From: Streptomyces sp. NBC_00102
Lineage (GTDB): Bacteria > Actinomycetota > Actinomycetes > Streptomycetales > Streptomycetaceae
DNA: 64,000 bases
Assembly (NCBI RefSeq): GCF_026343115.1
Contig: NZ_JAPEMC010000001.1
Location: forward strand, 4,297,501-4,361,500
Direction: 5' to 3'
Positions 16,405 through 24,586 of this stretch are shown here, piece by piece. Position 1 is the stretch's first letter; every line of letters begins with the position of its first letter. A program made the position numbers and the translations under genes. The notes under the pieces were generated by a model. The model made no database searches and was not told the DNA's origin. It worked only from the letters and a program-made list of their open reading frames with translations.

Positions 16405-17481
16405 GTGCGCAAGACCGCTGCCGCCGCGCTCGTCGTGCTCGGGCTGTGGGTGACGGCCGCCGCCCCGGCCGCATCGCCCGTCGTCGCCCCGGCCGCATTG
16501 CCCGTCGTCGTACCCGCATCGCCCGTCGTCGCCCCGGCCGCATTGCCCGTCGTCGTACCCGCCGCGGCTCCGGTGGAGACCGTGTTCATCGGCGACTCCT
16601 CCACGGCCAACTTCGGCATCGCACCCACCCGAGGCCCCGCCGAGTGTCTGCGGTCCGCGGAGAACTACCCGGTGAAGGTCGTCGAGCGGCTCGCTTCGGC
16701 CGGAGTCCGGCTCGACGTACGGGCGGACGTGTCCTGCGGCGGTGCCCGGATCCGGGACGTGTGGGAGGCGCAGAGCTTCTCGCCGTCCGGTGCCGCGGGC
16801 GTGGCGCCGCAGGAGTCCGCCGTGGGGCCGGACACCGGGCTGGTGGTCGGCAGCCTCGGCGGCAACACCGCCGGCGTCGCGAGCATCCTCAAGCAGTGCT
16901 CCCAACGGCTCAGGGGGGACGAGGGGTTGCTGATGCCGGCCGATCCGGTCGACGCGTCCTCGCCGCCCTCGGAGTGCGCCGCGTTCTTCGGGAACGGGCG
17001 CGCGGGGCAGGAGTGGCTCGCAGCGCGCATGGCGGCCGTCCGGCAGGACCTGGGCAGGATGTTCGACCGGATCGGGGCGCAGGCTCCCAACGCCCGTGTG
17101 GTGCTGGTCGGTTACCCGCGGCTCGTGCCTGCCGACACCGCGCGTTGCCTCGCGGAGGTTCCGGGCGGGTCGGAGAAGCCGTTCGCGGACATCGGGCAGG
17201 ACGCCCTGGAGTTCCTGGATGCCGGAGTGCAGCGGCCCCTCGATGCCCTCATGAGGGAGGCGGCCGAGGAGGCGGGGGCGACCTACGTCGACCTCTACGC
17301 CTCGACCGGCTCCACCACCGGTTGCGACGGTGCCCGGCGCGGCATCGGCGCCCTTCTGGAGGGCTCCGAGGTGCGCTTCGGGGATCGTGAACTGCCCTGG
17401 TACGTCCACCCGAACCGCACCGGTCGCGACCTCCAGGCAGCGGGAGTCGCCGAGGCGATCGAGGGGCTGCTCGGCACGTAG
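16405..17481 (+). CDS. Secreted SGNH/GDSL-type hydrolase
   Basis: A 358-residue exported protein starting at GTG 16405 with GGAAGGA upstream. A signal peptide (VRKTAAAALVVLGLWVTAAAPAA) precedes a low-complexity Pro/Val/Ala linker made of two perfect 15-residue repeats. The SGNH domain follows: block I VFIGDSSTANFG, block III SLGGNTAG, and a C-terminal catalytic His in WYVHPNRTGRDLQ. Six or more cysteines suggest disulfides. It probably is an extracellular esterase or lipase; the substrate is unknown. A hairpin terminator lies at 17545. Confidence 0.8.
   Translation: MRKTAAAALVVLGLWVTAAAPAASPVVAPAALPVVVPASPVVAPAALPVVVPAAAPVETVFIGDSSTANFGIAPTRGPAECLRSAENYPVKVVERLASAGVRLDVRADVSCGGARIRDVWEAQSFSPSGAAGVAPQESAVGPDTGLVVGSLGGNTAGVASILKQCSQRLRGDEGLLMPADPVDASSPPSECAAFFGNGRAGQEWLAARMAAVRQDLGRMFDRIGAQAPNARVVLVGYPRLVPADTARCLAEVPGGSEKPFADIGQDALEFLDAGVQRPLDALMREAAEEAGATYVDLYASTGSTTGCDGARRGIGALLEGSEVRFGDRELPWYVHPNRTGRDLQAAGVAEAIEGLLGT
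16471..16560 (+). repeat. Two perfect 45-bp tandem repeats in the SGNH hydrolase gene
   Basis: Copies at 16471-16515 and 16516-16560 are identical. They keep the reading frame and encode the linker between signal peptide and catalytic domain. Within each unit there is a further half-repeat (CCCGTCGTCG). Confidence 0.9.
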
Positions 17482-17544
17482 CGCCGGCTCGTCCCAAGGC
17501 GGGGTGCGAGAGAAGGTGCGGCGGTCGGGCCTTCCTGCGTCGAT

Positions 17545-17567
17545 CCGGGGGATCGACGATCCCCCGG
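17545..17567 (+). terminator. Hairpin downstream of the SGNH hydrolase
   Basis: Perfect 10-bp stem (CCGGGGGATC/GATCCCCCGG) with a GAC loop, 63 bases after the hydrolase stop. The rest of the 17482-17818 gap holds no gene I can support and presumably contains the promoter of the next gene. Confidence 0.65.
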
Positions 17568-17818
17568 CGGCTGATGGTGGGTGGGGACGAACTCGCCACC
17601 TGATCGCCATGGATAGAGACTCCTTGCGCGCAGTTCTGCTCATTTCGTTCTTGGTTCGGTGGCTTTTCGGCTCTCCCCGCAAGGGAATGCGTACCGAGCG
17701 GATGATTCTGTCCGCGCCATCGAAATCGACGGACCCTGTCTTGCCGGATTTCTTTCGCGAGGTGTGTGATTCGGCGGACGCCGGCGCGGCGGTCGGCCGT
17801 TCTGCCAGACTCGGTCGG

Positions 17819-18577
17819 ATGACTGAGCGACTCCCCGTCGACGCACCGGCCGAAGCCTCCCACCCCCTGCACAGGTACGCGGCCCTCTATCCCGACGTGG
17901 TGAGGGCGGGGTCCCTGCGGAACGCGCTCCAGGCGGCGGCCGATCGGGCCCGCTGCGGGCTCTGGTGCGGGCTGACGTCGTCGCCGGGCTGGCGTTACGT
18001 GGCCGCGGAGGTGAGGGCCGACGGCCGTACAGCGACCGCCCTGCTCGTCGAGGCCGCCGAACGCACCTTCGTGGTCGACTGCTGGGCCCACGGCATCCGC
18101 ATGGCGTCGGGCGGTACGCACGACTTGGCGGAGGCCGCCGGTGCGATGCGTTCCTGGCACCGAGGGGCCAAGGTGCGCGAACTCGTCGCACGGTGGGCCT
18201 TCTTGGAGACCTGGGAACTGGCCGAAGCCCATGAGCGGGGCGAGGCCGTGCCGGCCCGGTGGCGGATGATGCGCGAGCACGCCGAGAGCGGGCAGTCCAG
18301 GCGCAGGCACGGGGCCGACTGGAAGGACCTCGTCGAGGCCGCCTTCGCGCAGCCGCGGCTGCGCGTCCTGTCGCCGGGGTCGTCCGTGGGCGGGCTCACC
18401 TTCAGCCGTCGGGTCACGCCGCCCATCTGCGTGGACCTCCCGAGGACCTGGCCGCTCGGCGAGGGGCGCTTCAAGGTGAGGTTCGCCGACGGCCGGGTGT
18501 ACCAGGTGGACAGTGCGGCGGCGGCCGTCTCGGCGATCCTGGGCGGCCTGCCCGACGACGCCGTCCCGCGTCCGTAG
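17819..18577 (+). CDS. DUF6193 family protein
   Basis: A 252-residue protein beginning MTERLPVDAP at ATG 17819. It has features I associate with DUF6193: LYPDVVRAGSLRNALQAAAD near the N-terminus, VVDCWAHGIRMASGGTHDLAEAAGAM, AKVRELVARWAFLE, and a C-terminal block LVEAAFAQPRLRVLSPGSS. Databases label this family 'natural product biosynthesis', but no reaction is known to me and no biosynthetic cluster surrounds it. The open frame extends far upstream without a ribosome binding site. Confidence 0.7.
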   Translation: MTERLPVDAPAEASHPLHRYAALYPDVVRAGSLRNALQAAADRARCGLWCGLTSSPGWRYVAAEVRADGRTATALLVEAAERTFVVDCWAHGIRMASGGTHDLAEAAGAMRSWHRGAKVRELVARWAFLETWELAEAHERGEAVPARWRMMREHAESGQSRRRHGADWKDLVEAAFAQPRLRVLSPGSSVGGLTFSRRVTPPICVDLPRTWPLGEGRFKVRFADGRVYQVDSAAAAVSAILGGLPDDAVPRP

Positions 18578-18649
18578 CACCGCGGCGTGGTCCGGGCCCC
18601 CGCCTGTGGTCCGTAGGGCGGCGGCGTGGTCCGGGCCTCCCGCCCCCCC

Positions 18650-19156
18650 TCAGCCCGACGTCAGCCGGGTCGGCTGGACGCCGGTGAGGAGGGTGTTGAG
18701 GGCGCGCTCGATGTCCGGGCCGAGGAACCAGTCGCCGGTGTGGTCGACGCTGTAGACGCGTCCCTCGCTGTCCATGGCGAGGACCGCCTGTCCCTCGCCC
18801 TCGTGGCCCAGCGGGCTGATCTCGGTGGCCAGGGCCCGGCCGAGGTCGCCGAGGGTGCGGGCGAGGTGGAGGCCGCTGAGCGGGTCGATCCGTACGGAGA
18901 CGGGGGCGATCTGCCGACCGGGGCCGGGGGCGAGGATGTCCAGGTTGCCGAACTCCGCCCAGGCTTCGACCGCCGCCGGGAACACCGCGTGTTCGTGGCC
19001 CGCCGGGGAGGCGTGGGCGCGCAGCGCGTCGGCCCACTCCTCGGCCTGCCGGATGATCCAGCGGCCGGGCTCCCAGCCCGCGGCGCGCAGGGCCTTCTCC
19101 ACGACAGGGGTGAAGCGGTTGGCCGTGCCGGTGGGGTGCTGGTTCGGATCGTGCAT
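18650..19156 (-). CDS. SUKH-3 domain immunity-like protein
   Basis: A 168-residue protein with the SUKH-3 layout: VVEKALRAAGWEPGRWI, then FPAAVEAWAEFGNLDI, PVSVRIDPLSG, and AMDSEGRVYSVDHTGDWFLG before a helix ALNTLLTG. SUKH proteins generally neutralise polymorphic toxins by binding them. It lies 10 bp downstream of a YwqJ-type deaminase on the same strand, so the two form a toxin/immunity-like pair. Confidence 0.85.
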   Translation of the reverse strand: MHDPNQHPTGTANRFTPVVEKALRAAGWEPGRWIIRQAEEWADALRAHASPAGHEHAVFPAAVEAWAEFGNLDILAPGPGRQIAPVSVRIDPLSGLHLARTLGDLGRALATEISPLGHEGEGQAVLAMDSEGRVYSVDHTGDWFLGPDIERALNTLLTGVQPTRLTSG

Positions 19157-19166
19157 CGGGATGCCG

Positions 19167-19691
19167 TCAGCCCTTCTCGGCCGCGGTGGCCGCGCCGTTG
19201 GCGGTGAGGTCGACGGGGCGTACGCCGAAGTGGGCGAGCATCACCGAGCAGGAGCGGCAGGGCGCCGCGTAGCTGCCGTGCCGGGGGTCGCCGTCCTCGC
19301 GGATGTGCCGGGCGGTGAGCCGGCCGTGCTTGAGCGCGCGCCGGGCCTCGCCGCTGGTGAGGGGCTTGCGCTGGGCGCGCTTGGAGCGGGTTCCCTCGGC
19401 CGCGGTGAGCTGCCGGGAGAGGAGTATCGCCTCGGGGCAGCGGCCCGTGAAGCGTTCGCGCTGGCTGGTGGGCAGGGTGTCGAGGAAGTCCTGCACGAGG
19501 TGGTGCAGGACGGGTGGCTGGTCCCCTTTGCCCGCGGTGCAGGTGAGTGTCTCCCCGCGCAGGGACAGCGCGGCGGCCACGGCCGGCAGGATGCCGTCGC
19601 GGCGGTGGTGCAGCCTGGGGGTGCGGCTGGAGTCGGTGGTGCTCCAGCTGAGACGCGGGTCCCCGGAAGTGACTGTCTGTACGTCGTGCAT
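19167..19691 (-). CDS. YwqJ-like deaminase (polymorphic toxin catalytic domain)
   Basis: A 174-residue stand-alone protein. It has the deaminase signature: Cys85-Pro-Glu87 (the [HC]xE site, here with Cys as zinc ligand) and Pro144-Cys145-x-x-Cys148. The flanking AEGTRSKRAQRKPLTSGEARRAL and GRLTARHIREDGDPRHGSY are of the YwqJ type. The ATG at 19691 has GGGAGG upstream. It lacks any N-terminal targeting domain, so either it is not secreted or it is delivered through an unknown partner. SUKH-3 follows directly and is the likely antidote. Confidence 0.8.
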   Translation of the reverse strand: MHDVQTVTSGDPRLSWSTTDSSRTPRLHHRRDGILPAVAAALSLRGETLTCTAGKGDQPPVLHHLVQDFLDTLPTSQRERFTGRCPEAILLSRQLTAAEGTRSKRAQRKPLTSGEARRALKHGRLTARHIREDGDPRHGSYAAPCRSCSVMLAHFGVRPVDLTANGAATAAEKG

Positions 19692-19820
19692 GGTGTCGAT
19701 TTCCTCCCGTGCAATCCCCCGAGTTGCGGGGGACAGCCTGCCAAATGTGTCGGACGGTGGGGAAGCTGGGGCGGTATTGGGTGCAGCGTGTCGCCCAAAG
19801 CGGCCCAACCGTCGCTCTTC

Positions 19821-19838
19821 CGTCACCTGGGTGTGACG
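19821..19838. promoter_or_regulatory. Inverted repeat in divergent toxin/immunity promoter region
   Basis: CGTCAC-N6-GTGACG, followed three bases later by a further GTGACGG half site (19842-19848). It lies between the leftward YwqJ/SUKH-3 pair and the rightward WHH/SUKH-4 pair, about 90 bases before the latter, so it could be a shared operator. Confidence 0.4.
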
Positions 19839-19926
19839 GTAGGTGACGGCCGCGGAGGGGCGGTCCCCCCTGTTGCGCCACCGCATAGGCTGTGCGGAAC
19901 ACTGGACGCAGCAGGGGGCAACCGCC

Positions 19927-20904
19927 ATGACGACAGGTCGGCTCGGGCAGCAAGCCGCGCCACCGAACGCGGCCTACGCCGGGCAGGTCGTGCACTTCCC
20001 GGACCCGGTCCGGGCGTCGCGCCACCCGAGGGGTGTACGGATCGACGCGAACGGTCATCCGGACTTCTCCCCTTACGCGCGCGCTGCCGCGGAGATCGCC
20101 GAGCCGCCGGAGGGTTTCGGCATCGACGAACTCCGGCTCACGGACTACGTGTCGGCCAACGCCGCGCTGGCGGCGACCGGTCACGAGCTGTGGGACACGA
20201 TCCCGGCGGTGGCGACCCCGCACGGCTGGACCTGGCACCACGTGTCGGGCAGCCGGCGGATGGAACTCGTACCGGTCGACGTGAAGCCGCTGTTGCGCCA
20301 CCACGCCGGTCTGTCGACGACGTCGGTGGACCACGAGCGGCGCGGCACGCGGCCGTTGCAGGGCACCCGGCCCGCGCACTTCCGGCTGCCGAAGGGTGCC
20401 GTCGCGGTGTCCGAGACGCAGATCCTGGGCGCCGAGGAGGACTTGGGTTACCGGCTGCCGGGCGCGTACCGCTCGTTCCTGAAGGCGGCGGGCGGTTCGG
20501 CCCCGGTGGGTACCGCGCTCGATCCCGAGCTGGGGCTGCTGGTGGACCAGCCGTTCTTCACGGTGCGCGAGGAGGCGGCGGTCAACGACCTCGTCTACGT
20601 CAACAAGTGCCTGCGGGACCACTTCACCAAGGACTTCCTGGGCGTCGCGTTCGTCCAGGGCGGTCTGCTGGCGGTGAAGGTGAAGGGCAGTGGCATCGGT
20701 TCGGTCTGGTTCTGCGCGTACGACGACGCGCGCGACCGGAACGAGATGACGGTGCAGGAGCGTTCCGACCGGCTGCTGGTGCAGTGCGGCGCGGACTTCG
20801 ACGCGTTCCTCCAGCGCCTCGCGGGCAGCCCGCAGGAGCTGGAGACGGTGGCGAACCTGATGGTGGACGGCGGCTTCGCGCGCGCCGTCCCGGTGGAGGG
20901 CTGA
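19927..20904 (+). CDS. WHH-type HNH nuclease domain fused to SUKH domain
   Basis: A 325-residue protein starting at ATG 19927 behind a GGGGG site. Residues 40-125 match the WHH family of the HNH/EndoVII superfamily: DFSPYARAAAEI, the SANAAL helix, TWHHVSGSRRMELVPVD (Trp103-His104-His105), then LLRHHAG. From about residue 155 to 305 there is an SMI1/KNR4 (SUKH) domain: LGAEEDLGYRLPGAYRSFLK, AFVQGGLLAV, and a closing FDAFLQRLAG helix. Toxin and immunity folds therefore lie in one chain. The next gene starts 5 bp later, so they are an operon. Confidence 0.8.
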   Translation: MTTGRLGQQAAPPNAAYAGQVVHFPDPVRASRHPRGVRIDANGHPDFSPYARAAAEIAEPPEGFGIDELRLTDYVSANAALAATGHELWDTIPAVATPHGWTWHHVSGSRRMELVPVDVKPLLRHHAGLSTTSVDHERRGTRPLQGTRPAHFRLPKGAVAVSETQILGAEEDLGYRLPGAYRSFLKAAGGSAPVGTALDPELGLLVDQPFFTVREEAAVNDLVYVNKCLRDHFTKDFLGVAFVQGGLLAVKVKGSGIGSVWFCAYDDARDRNEMTVQERSDRLLVQCGADFDAFLQRLAGSPQELETVANLMVDGGFARAVPVEG

Positions 20905-20909
20905 GCGCG

Positions 20910-23351
20910 ATGGTGACGTTCGCACAGGCGCAGGAGCACGCCGACGAGTGGGTCAACGGTGACGTGCCCGCCTACCAGCACCGGGAGGTGCGGGTCCGCG
21001 AGTTCGAGCTGGGCTTCGTGGCGTGGGCGGAGGACCGCCCGGAGGGCCCCGTCTCGGACGGCGGCCGTCAGCGGCTGGTCATCGCCCGCGACACCGGCGA
21101 GGCCACGCTGTGGCCGGGACTGCCGGTGGGCGAGGTGATACGGCGTTACGAGGAGGAGTACGGCTCCCCGGCGGACGCGGTGCCCGCCCCCCAGGCGCCC
21201 GCGCGCATCGACCTGAACCAGACGTCCTTCCTGCTGACGCCGCCGGAGTGGCTCCAGGAAGCGGCCGACAAGCTGGGCATTCCGGACGGCAGGCGTGAGC
21301 CCTCCGACGCGGCCCCCGACGGTGCCGGTGGTGCCGGTGGCTCCGGGGCTGCCGGTGGTTCCGGGGCGGTGCCCGCGCAGGCGGGCGGGCCGGGTGCCGT
21401 GCACGACGCGGTGCCGGTGGCGCCCCCTGTTCCTCCCGCGCCCGCCCCTGTTCCTCCCGCGCCTGCCGTTGTTCCTCCCGTGCCCGCCGCGCCTTCGGTG
21501 CCGTACTCCGCGCCCTCCGCCGCGACCTCCCAGGGGCAGGATTCGGGCGCGACGCCGTGGCCCGCCCGGCCGGAGCCCGAGGACCACGAGCCGACCGCGT
21601 CGGACGGGGTGCCCGCGACGGGTTCCCCGGACTCCGCGCCCGTGCCGGACGGCGCCACCCCGTGGGCCGGTACGGACACCAACCGCGACCCGGACGGTGC
21701 GGCGGTCCCGCTGCCCGCCACCGTGTTCGCCCCGCCGCTCTCGGGCGCCGACGACGACAGCGCGCCCGCGCCGGTCGTTCCCGCCGACGCCCCGACCGCG
21801 CTGATGCAGCCCAGGCGGGTGCCGGGTACCCCTCCGGGGGCCGAGGACATCGCGAACGCGGCGACCAGCAAGGCCGTCGCCCCGCCGCGCGCCCCGCGCC
21901 CCGCCGCCGGTTCGGTACCGCCCCCGCCGGGCGTCCCTGGCGTCCCGGGCGCCCGCCCCGGCGTGCCCGCACCGCCCTCGGGTCCGGGAGCGCCCGGAGT
22001 GCCCGCCGCCGGTTACGTACCGACGCAGCTGGCTCCTGCGGTCGGCCCGGGCGCCCCGAGGGTCCCCGCCCCGCCCGGTCCGCCAGGCCCGCCCAGTGCT
22101 CCTGGGGTGCCTGGTGCTCCCGGTGTGCCTCAGCCGCCTGCCCCGCCCGGTCCGCCCACCCCGCCCGGGGTTCCTGCGCCTCCCGGTCCGCCCGGTCCGC
22201 CCGCACCTCCCGGGCCGCGAAGCGACGTGCACCACGCCGAGACGGTGTTCGCCGCGCCTCCGGTCGGTGCCCCGGTCGGCCCTCCCGGCCCGCCGCCCGG
22301 TGTCCCCGGGGCGCCCGGGCCCGGTGCCGTACCACCGCCGCCGCCCGCGTACGGCTATCCGCAGCAGCCCGCACAGCCGCCGACCGTGGGTCCCGGCTAC
22401 CAGGCGGTGCTGCGCTACCGCGCGCCCGACGGCAGTGAGCAGCAGCTCATCCGCCGCTCGGCGCCGGGCACCCCGCACCCGGAATGGCAGATGCTCTACG
22501 AGCTGCGGAGCATGAACGTGCCGCCGCAGCAGGTCATCGAGCTCCACACCGAGCTGGAGTCCTGCGAGCTGCCCGGTGGCTACTGCGCGCGGATGATCCG
22601 CGAGATGTGGCCGCAGGTACGCATCACCAGCGTCGCCCCGTACGGCACCGACCACGCGAGCCGTCAGCAGGGCATGCGGCACCTCCTCACCCATCAGGGT
22701 GAGCTGCACCAGGTGGCGGACGGCCCCGCGCGGCCCGCCCCGGTGCGGGCGCCGCTGCCGCCGGTGCGGCCCGCGCCGCCGGTCGGGCCGGAAGGGGTGG
22801 CCGAGGAGTTGCTCCAGGCGTTCGGGCCGCAGGGCGTGCTCCGCTTCGACGAGCGGGCCGTGTCCCGGCAGGGCGTACCGGAGACCGTGGGCCGGACCCT
22901 GGTCTGGGCGGGACTGCCCGCCGATTTCGGGCCGTTCTTCTGGGCCCAGCCCGGTCAGCCGGTGATACCGACCCTCGCCGAGCTGGCCACGCAGCGCCAG
23001 GTGCGGCCCGCGCCGGACGCGGGGGCGTACCTCGTGATGGGTACGGACTTCGGCCGGGCGATCTGCGTCCAGTACGGCACGGCGAACATCGTCGCCGTGC
23101 CCGTGGAGGCCGGTCCGGACGGGCAGTCGGTGCTGCCGCAGTTCGTGAACACGGGCCTGCCGGAGTTCGTCCGGTCCATGGCGCTGCTGGGGCGGATGTG
23201 GCGGCTGCGGTACGGGCTGAACCCGGAGCAGGCCGGCCGCTGGACCGTCGATTTCCAGGCGCAGCTGGCCGCTCTGGACCCGGCGGCGCTGGCGTCGCCG
23301 GAGAGCTGGTGGTCGGTGCTGCTGGAGCAGATGTGGGACGGCTTGATCTGA
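20910..23351 (+). CDS. Multidomain protein: YrhB/Imm35-like, Pro-rich linker, nucleic-acid deaminase-like, SUKH-4
   Basis: An 813-residue protein from ATG 20910, although the frame is open for over 2 kb upstream. Residues 1-90 (FELGFVAWAEDR, IARDTGEATLWPGLPVGEVI) look like a YrhB/Imm35 domain. Residues 130-490 are a Pro/Ala/Gly low-complexity linker. About 495-585 is a deaminase-like domain with His523-Pro-Glu525 and Cys552-ELPGGY-Cys559 (XOO_2897-like). Residues 628-813 are SUKH-4 (VRFDERAV-like LRFDERAVSRQGVPE, and WTVDFQAQLAALDPAAL). There is no signal or RHS/WXG module. A terminator follows at 23393. Confidence 0.75.
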   Translation: MVTFAQAQEHADEWVNGDVPAYQHREVRVREFELGFVAWAEDRPEGPVSDGGRQRLVIARDTGEATLWPGLPVGEVIRRYEEEYGSPADAVPAPQAPARIDLNQTSFLLTPPEWLQEAADKLGIPDGRREPSDAAPDGAGGAGGSGAAGGSGAVPAQAGGPGAVHDAVPVAPPVPPAPAPVPPAPAVVPPVPAAPSVPYSAPSAATSQGQDSGATPWPARPEPEDHEPTASDGVPATGSPDSAPVPDGATPWAGTDTNRDPDGAAVPLPATVFAPPLSGADDDSAPAPVVPADAPTALMQPRRVPGTPPGAEDIANAATSKAVAPPRAPRPAAGSVPPPPGVPGVPGARPGVPAPPSGPGAPGVPAAGYVPTQLAPAVGPGAPRVPAPPGPPGPPSAPGVPGAPGVPQPPAPPGPPTPPGVPAPPGPPGPPAPPGPRSDVHHAETVFAAPPVGAPVGPPGPPPGVPGAPGPGAVPPPPPAYGYPQQPAQPPTVGPGYQAVLRYRAPDGSEQQLIRRSAPGTPHPEWQMLYELRSMNVPPQQVIELHTELESCELPGGYCARMIREMWPQVRITSVAPYGTDHASRQQGMRHLLTHQGELHQVADGPARPAPVRAPLPPVRPAPPVGPEGVAEELLQAFGPQGVLRFDERAVSRQGVPETVGRTLVWAGLPADFGPFFWAQPGQPVIPTLAELATQRQVRPAPDAGAYLVMGTDFGRAICVQYGTANIVAVPVEAGPDGQSVLPQFVNTGLPEFVRSMALLGRMWRLRYGLNPEQAGRWTVDFQAQLAALDPAALASPESWWSVLLEQMWDGLI

Positions 23352-23392
23352 TCCGTCCGCCGTGCGCGGTCACCGGATCAGGTGGTCACCGG

Positions 23393-23436
23393 GACGCCCG
23401 CCCCTGTCGAACTCTCCGTTCGAAGGGGTGGGCGTC
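23393..23436 (+). terminator. Terminator of the toxin/immunity operon
   Basis: A 12-bp stem (GACGCCCGCCCC at 23393-23404 against 23425-23436, one G-U pair) with a 20-base loop that can pair further (CGAA/TTCG). It starts 41 bases after the SUKH-4 stop. The rest of 23352-23636 shows no gene. Confidence 0.7.
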
Positions 23437-23636
23437 TTCGCGTGTCCGGCCCGGTCCGGCCGGGTATCCCTTGGAGTGTTTGCGGTGGGCGTTCGCGGAC
23501 GCCGCCGGGCTGTGACGCCGGTCGCTTCCGTCCGGAAAGCGGCTGATCGATTCCGACTTCCGGCCCAATTGCCGCATCCTTGACCTCAGGATCGATGGCG
23601 GCGTGCGGAAGACGTGCGGAAGAGAGGGCTTCAGTA

Positions 23637-24539
23637 ATGAGTGCTGCACCGGTGTCCGGACATGACTTCGTGGGGGGACGAGGACGTGGTTACCGCCCGG
23701 AGCAGGTGGATCGTTTCGTCGCCGCACTCTCGGCCCAGCGGAACGCCGCCCTGGACGAGCTCTCCCGGCTGACCCGCCTCGCGGAGGAGCTGGCGGCCGA
23801 ATCGGCCCGGCTGGCCGAGCAGGTCGCCGGTCTGGCCCCGCAGACGTACCAGGAGCTGAGCGAGCGCGCCCGGTCGATACTCGCCCTCACCGAGGAAGAG
23901 GTCGCCGAGTCCGGCGCCGCCGCCCAGGAGACCGCACAGGCGCTGCTCGACGCCGCCGAGACCGCCGGGCGCGAGACCCGTGACGCGGCCCGCGCGTACG
24001 CCGAGAAGGTACGCGCCCAGGCCGGGGAGGACGCCGAACGCATCCTCGCCGAGGCCCGCCAGTCGGCCGCGCAGACCCTGGCGGCGGCGGGCGAGGACGC
24101 CGCCCGCACGCGCGCGGAGGGCGAGGAGCTGATGGCCCAGACCCGCGCCCGTACGTCGAGCGTCCTCACCCACCAGGAACAGGAACACGCCGAGCGTCAC
24201 AAGCGGTCCGAGGCCGAACTGCTGGCCCACGAAACCGAAGTGACGACACGTCACGATGAGCTGATGGGCCGCGCCGAGGCCGTCCTCGCGGCGGCGTGGC
24301 GCGGCCGCACGGAGGCCGAGGAGGCCGCGCGCCACCGCCAGGAGGACGCGGGGGACCGCGCCGCCGAGCTCTTCGCCGAGGCACGGGTGCGCGAGGAGCG
24401 GGTGGTGCGCGAGACCGAGCGCATCCTGCGCGAACACCAGGAGGCCCGCGAGGAGTTGCACGCCCGCATGGCCCACGTGCGCAACTCCCTCGCCGCCCTG
24501 ACCGGGCGTACCGGCACCCGGCCGTCCCAGGAGGGGTGA
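23637..24539 (+). CDS. DivIVA-like coiled-coil protein (FilP/cellulose-binding-protein-like)
   Basis: A 300-residue protein. A short N-terminal DivIVA-like motif (FVGGRGRGYRPEQVDRFVAAL) is followed by continuous Ala/Glu/Arg-rich coiled coil to the end. In Streptomyces such proteins form cytoskeletal or scaffold assemblies in polar growth; many are annotated 'cellulose-binding protein' by history. The ATG at 23637 (MSAAPVSGHDF) follows GAGAGGG and is preferred to the upstream in-frame starts. It is monocistronic and convergent with the next gene. Confidence 0.8.
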   Translation: MSAAPVSGHDFVGGRGRGYRPEQVDRFVAALSAQRNAALDELSRLTRLAEELAAESARLAEQVAGLAPQTYQELSERARSILALTEEEVAESGAAAQETAQALLDAAETAGRETRDAARAYAEKVRAQAGEDAERILAEARQSAAQTLAAAGEDAARTRAEGEELMAQTRARTSSVLTHQEQEHAERHKRSEAELLAHETEVTTRHDELMGRAEAVLAAAWRGRTEAEEAARHRQEDAGDRAAELFAEARVREERVVRETERILREHQEAREELHARMAHVRNSLAALTGRTGTRPSQEG

Positions 24540-24586
24540 CGGGCGGGGAGGGGACCAGATTTCGGGGTGGAAGAGTGGTGCCGCGA

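Noticed and set aside
17330..17818. Upstream extension of the DUF6193 frame
   Set aside because: It overlaps the SGNH hydrolase end and its terminator, with no Shine-Dalgarno; family similarity begins after ATG 17819.
18774..20909. Open frame of over 2 kb upstream of the SUKH-4 multidomain gene, in the same frame
   Set aside because: It runs antisense to SUKH-3 and YwqJ and through another frame of the WHH gene. The product there is low complexity and the real start is ATG 20910.
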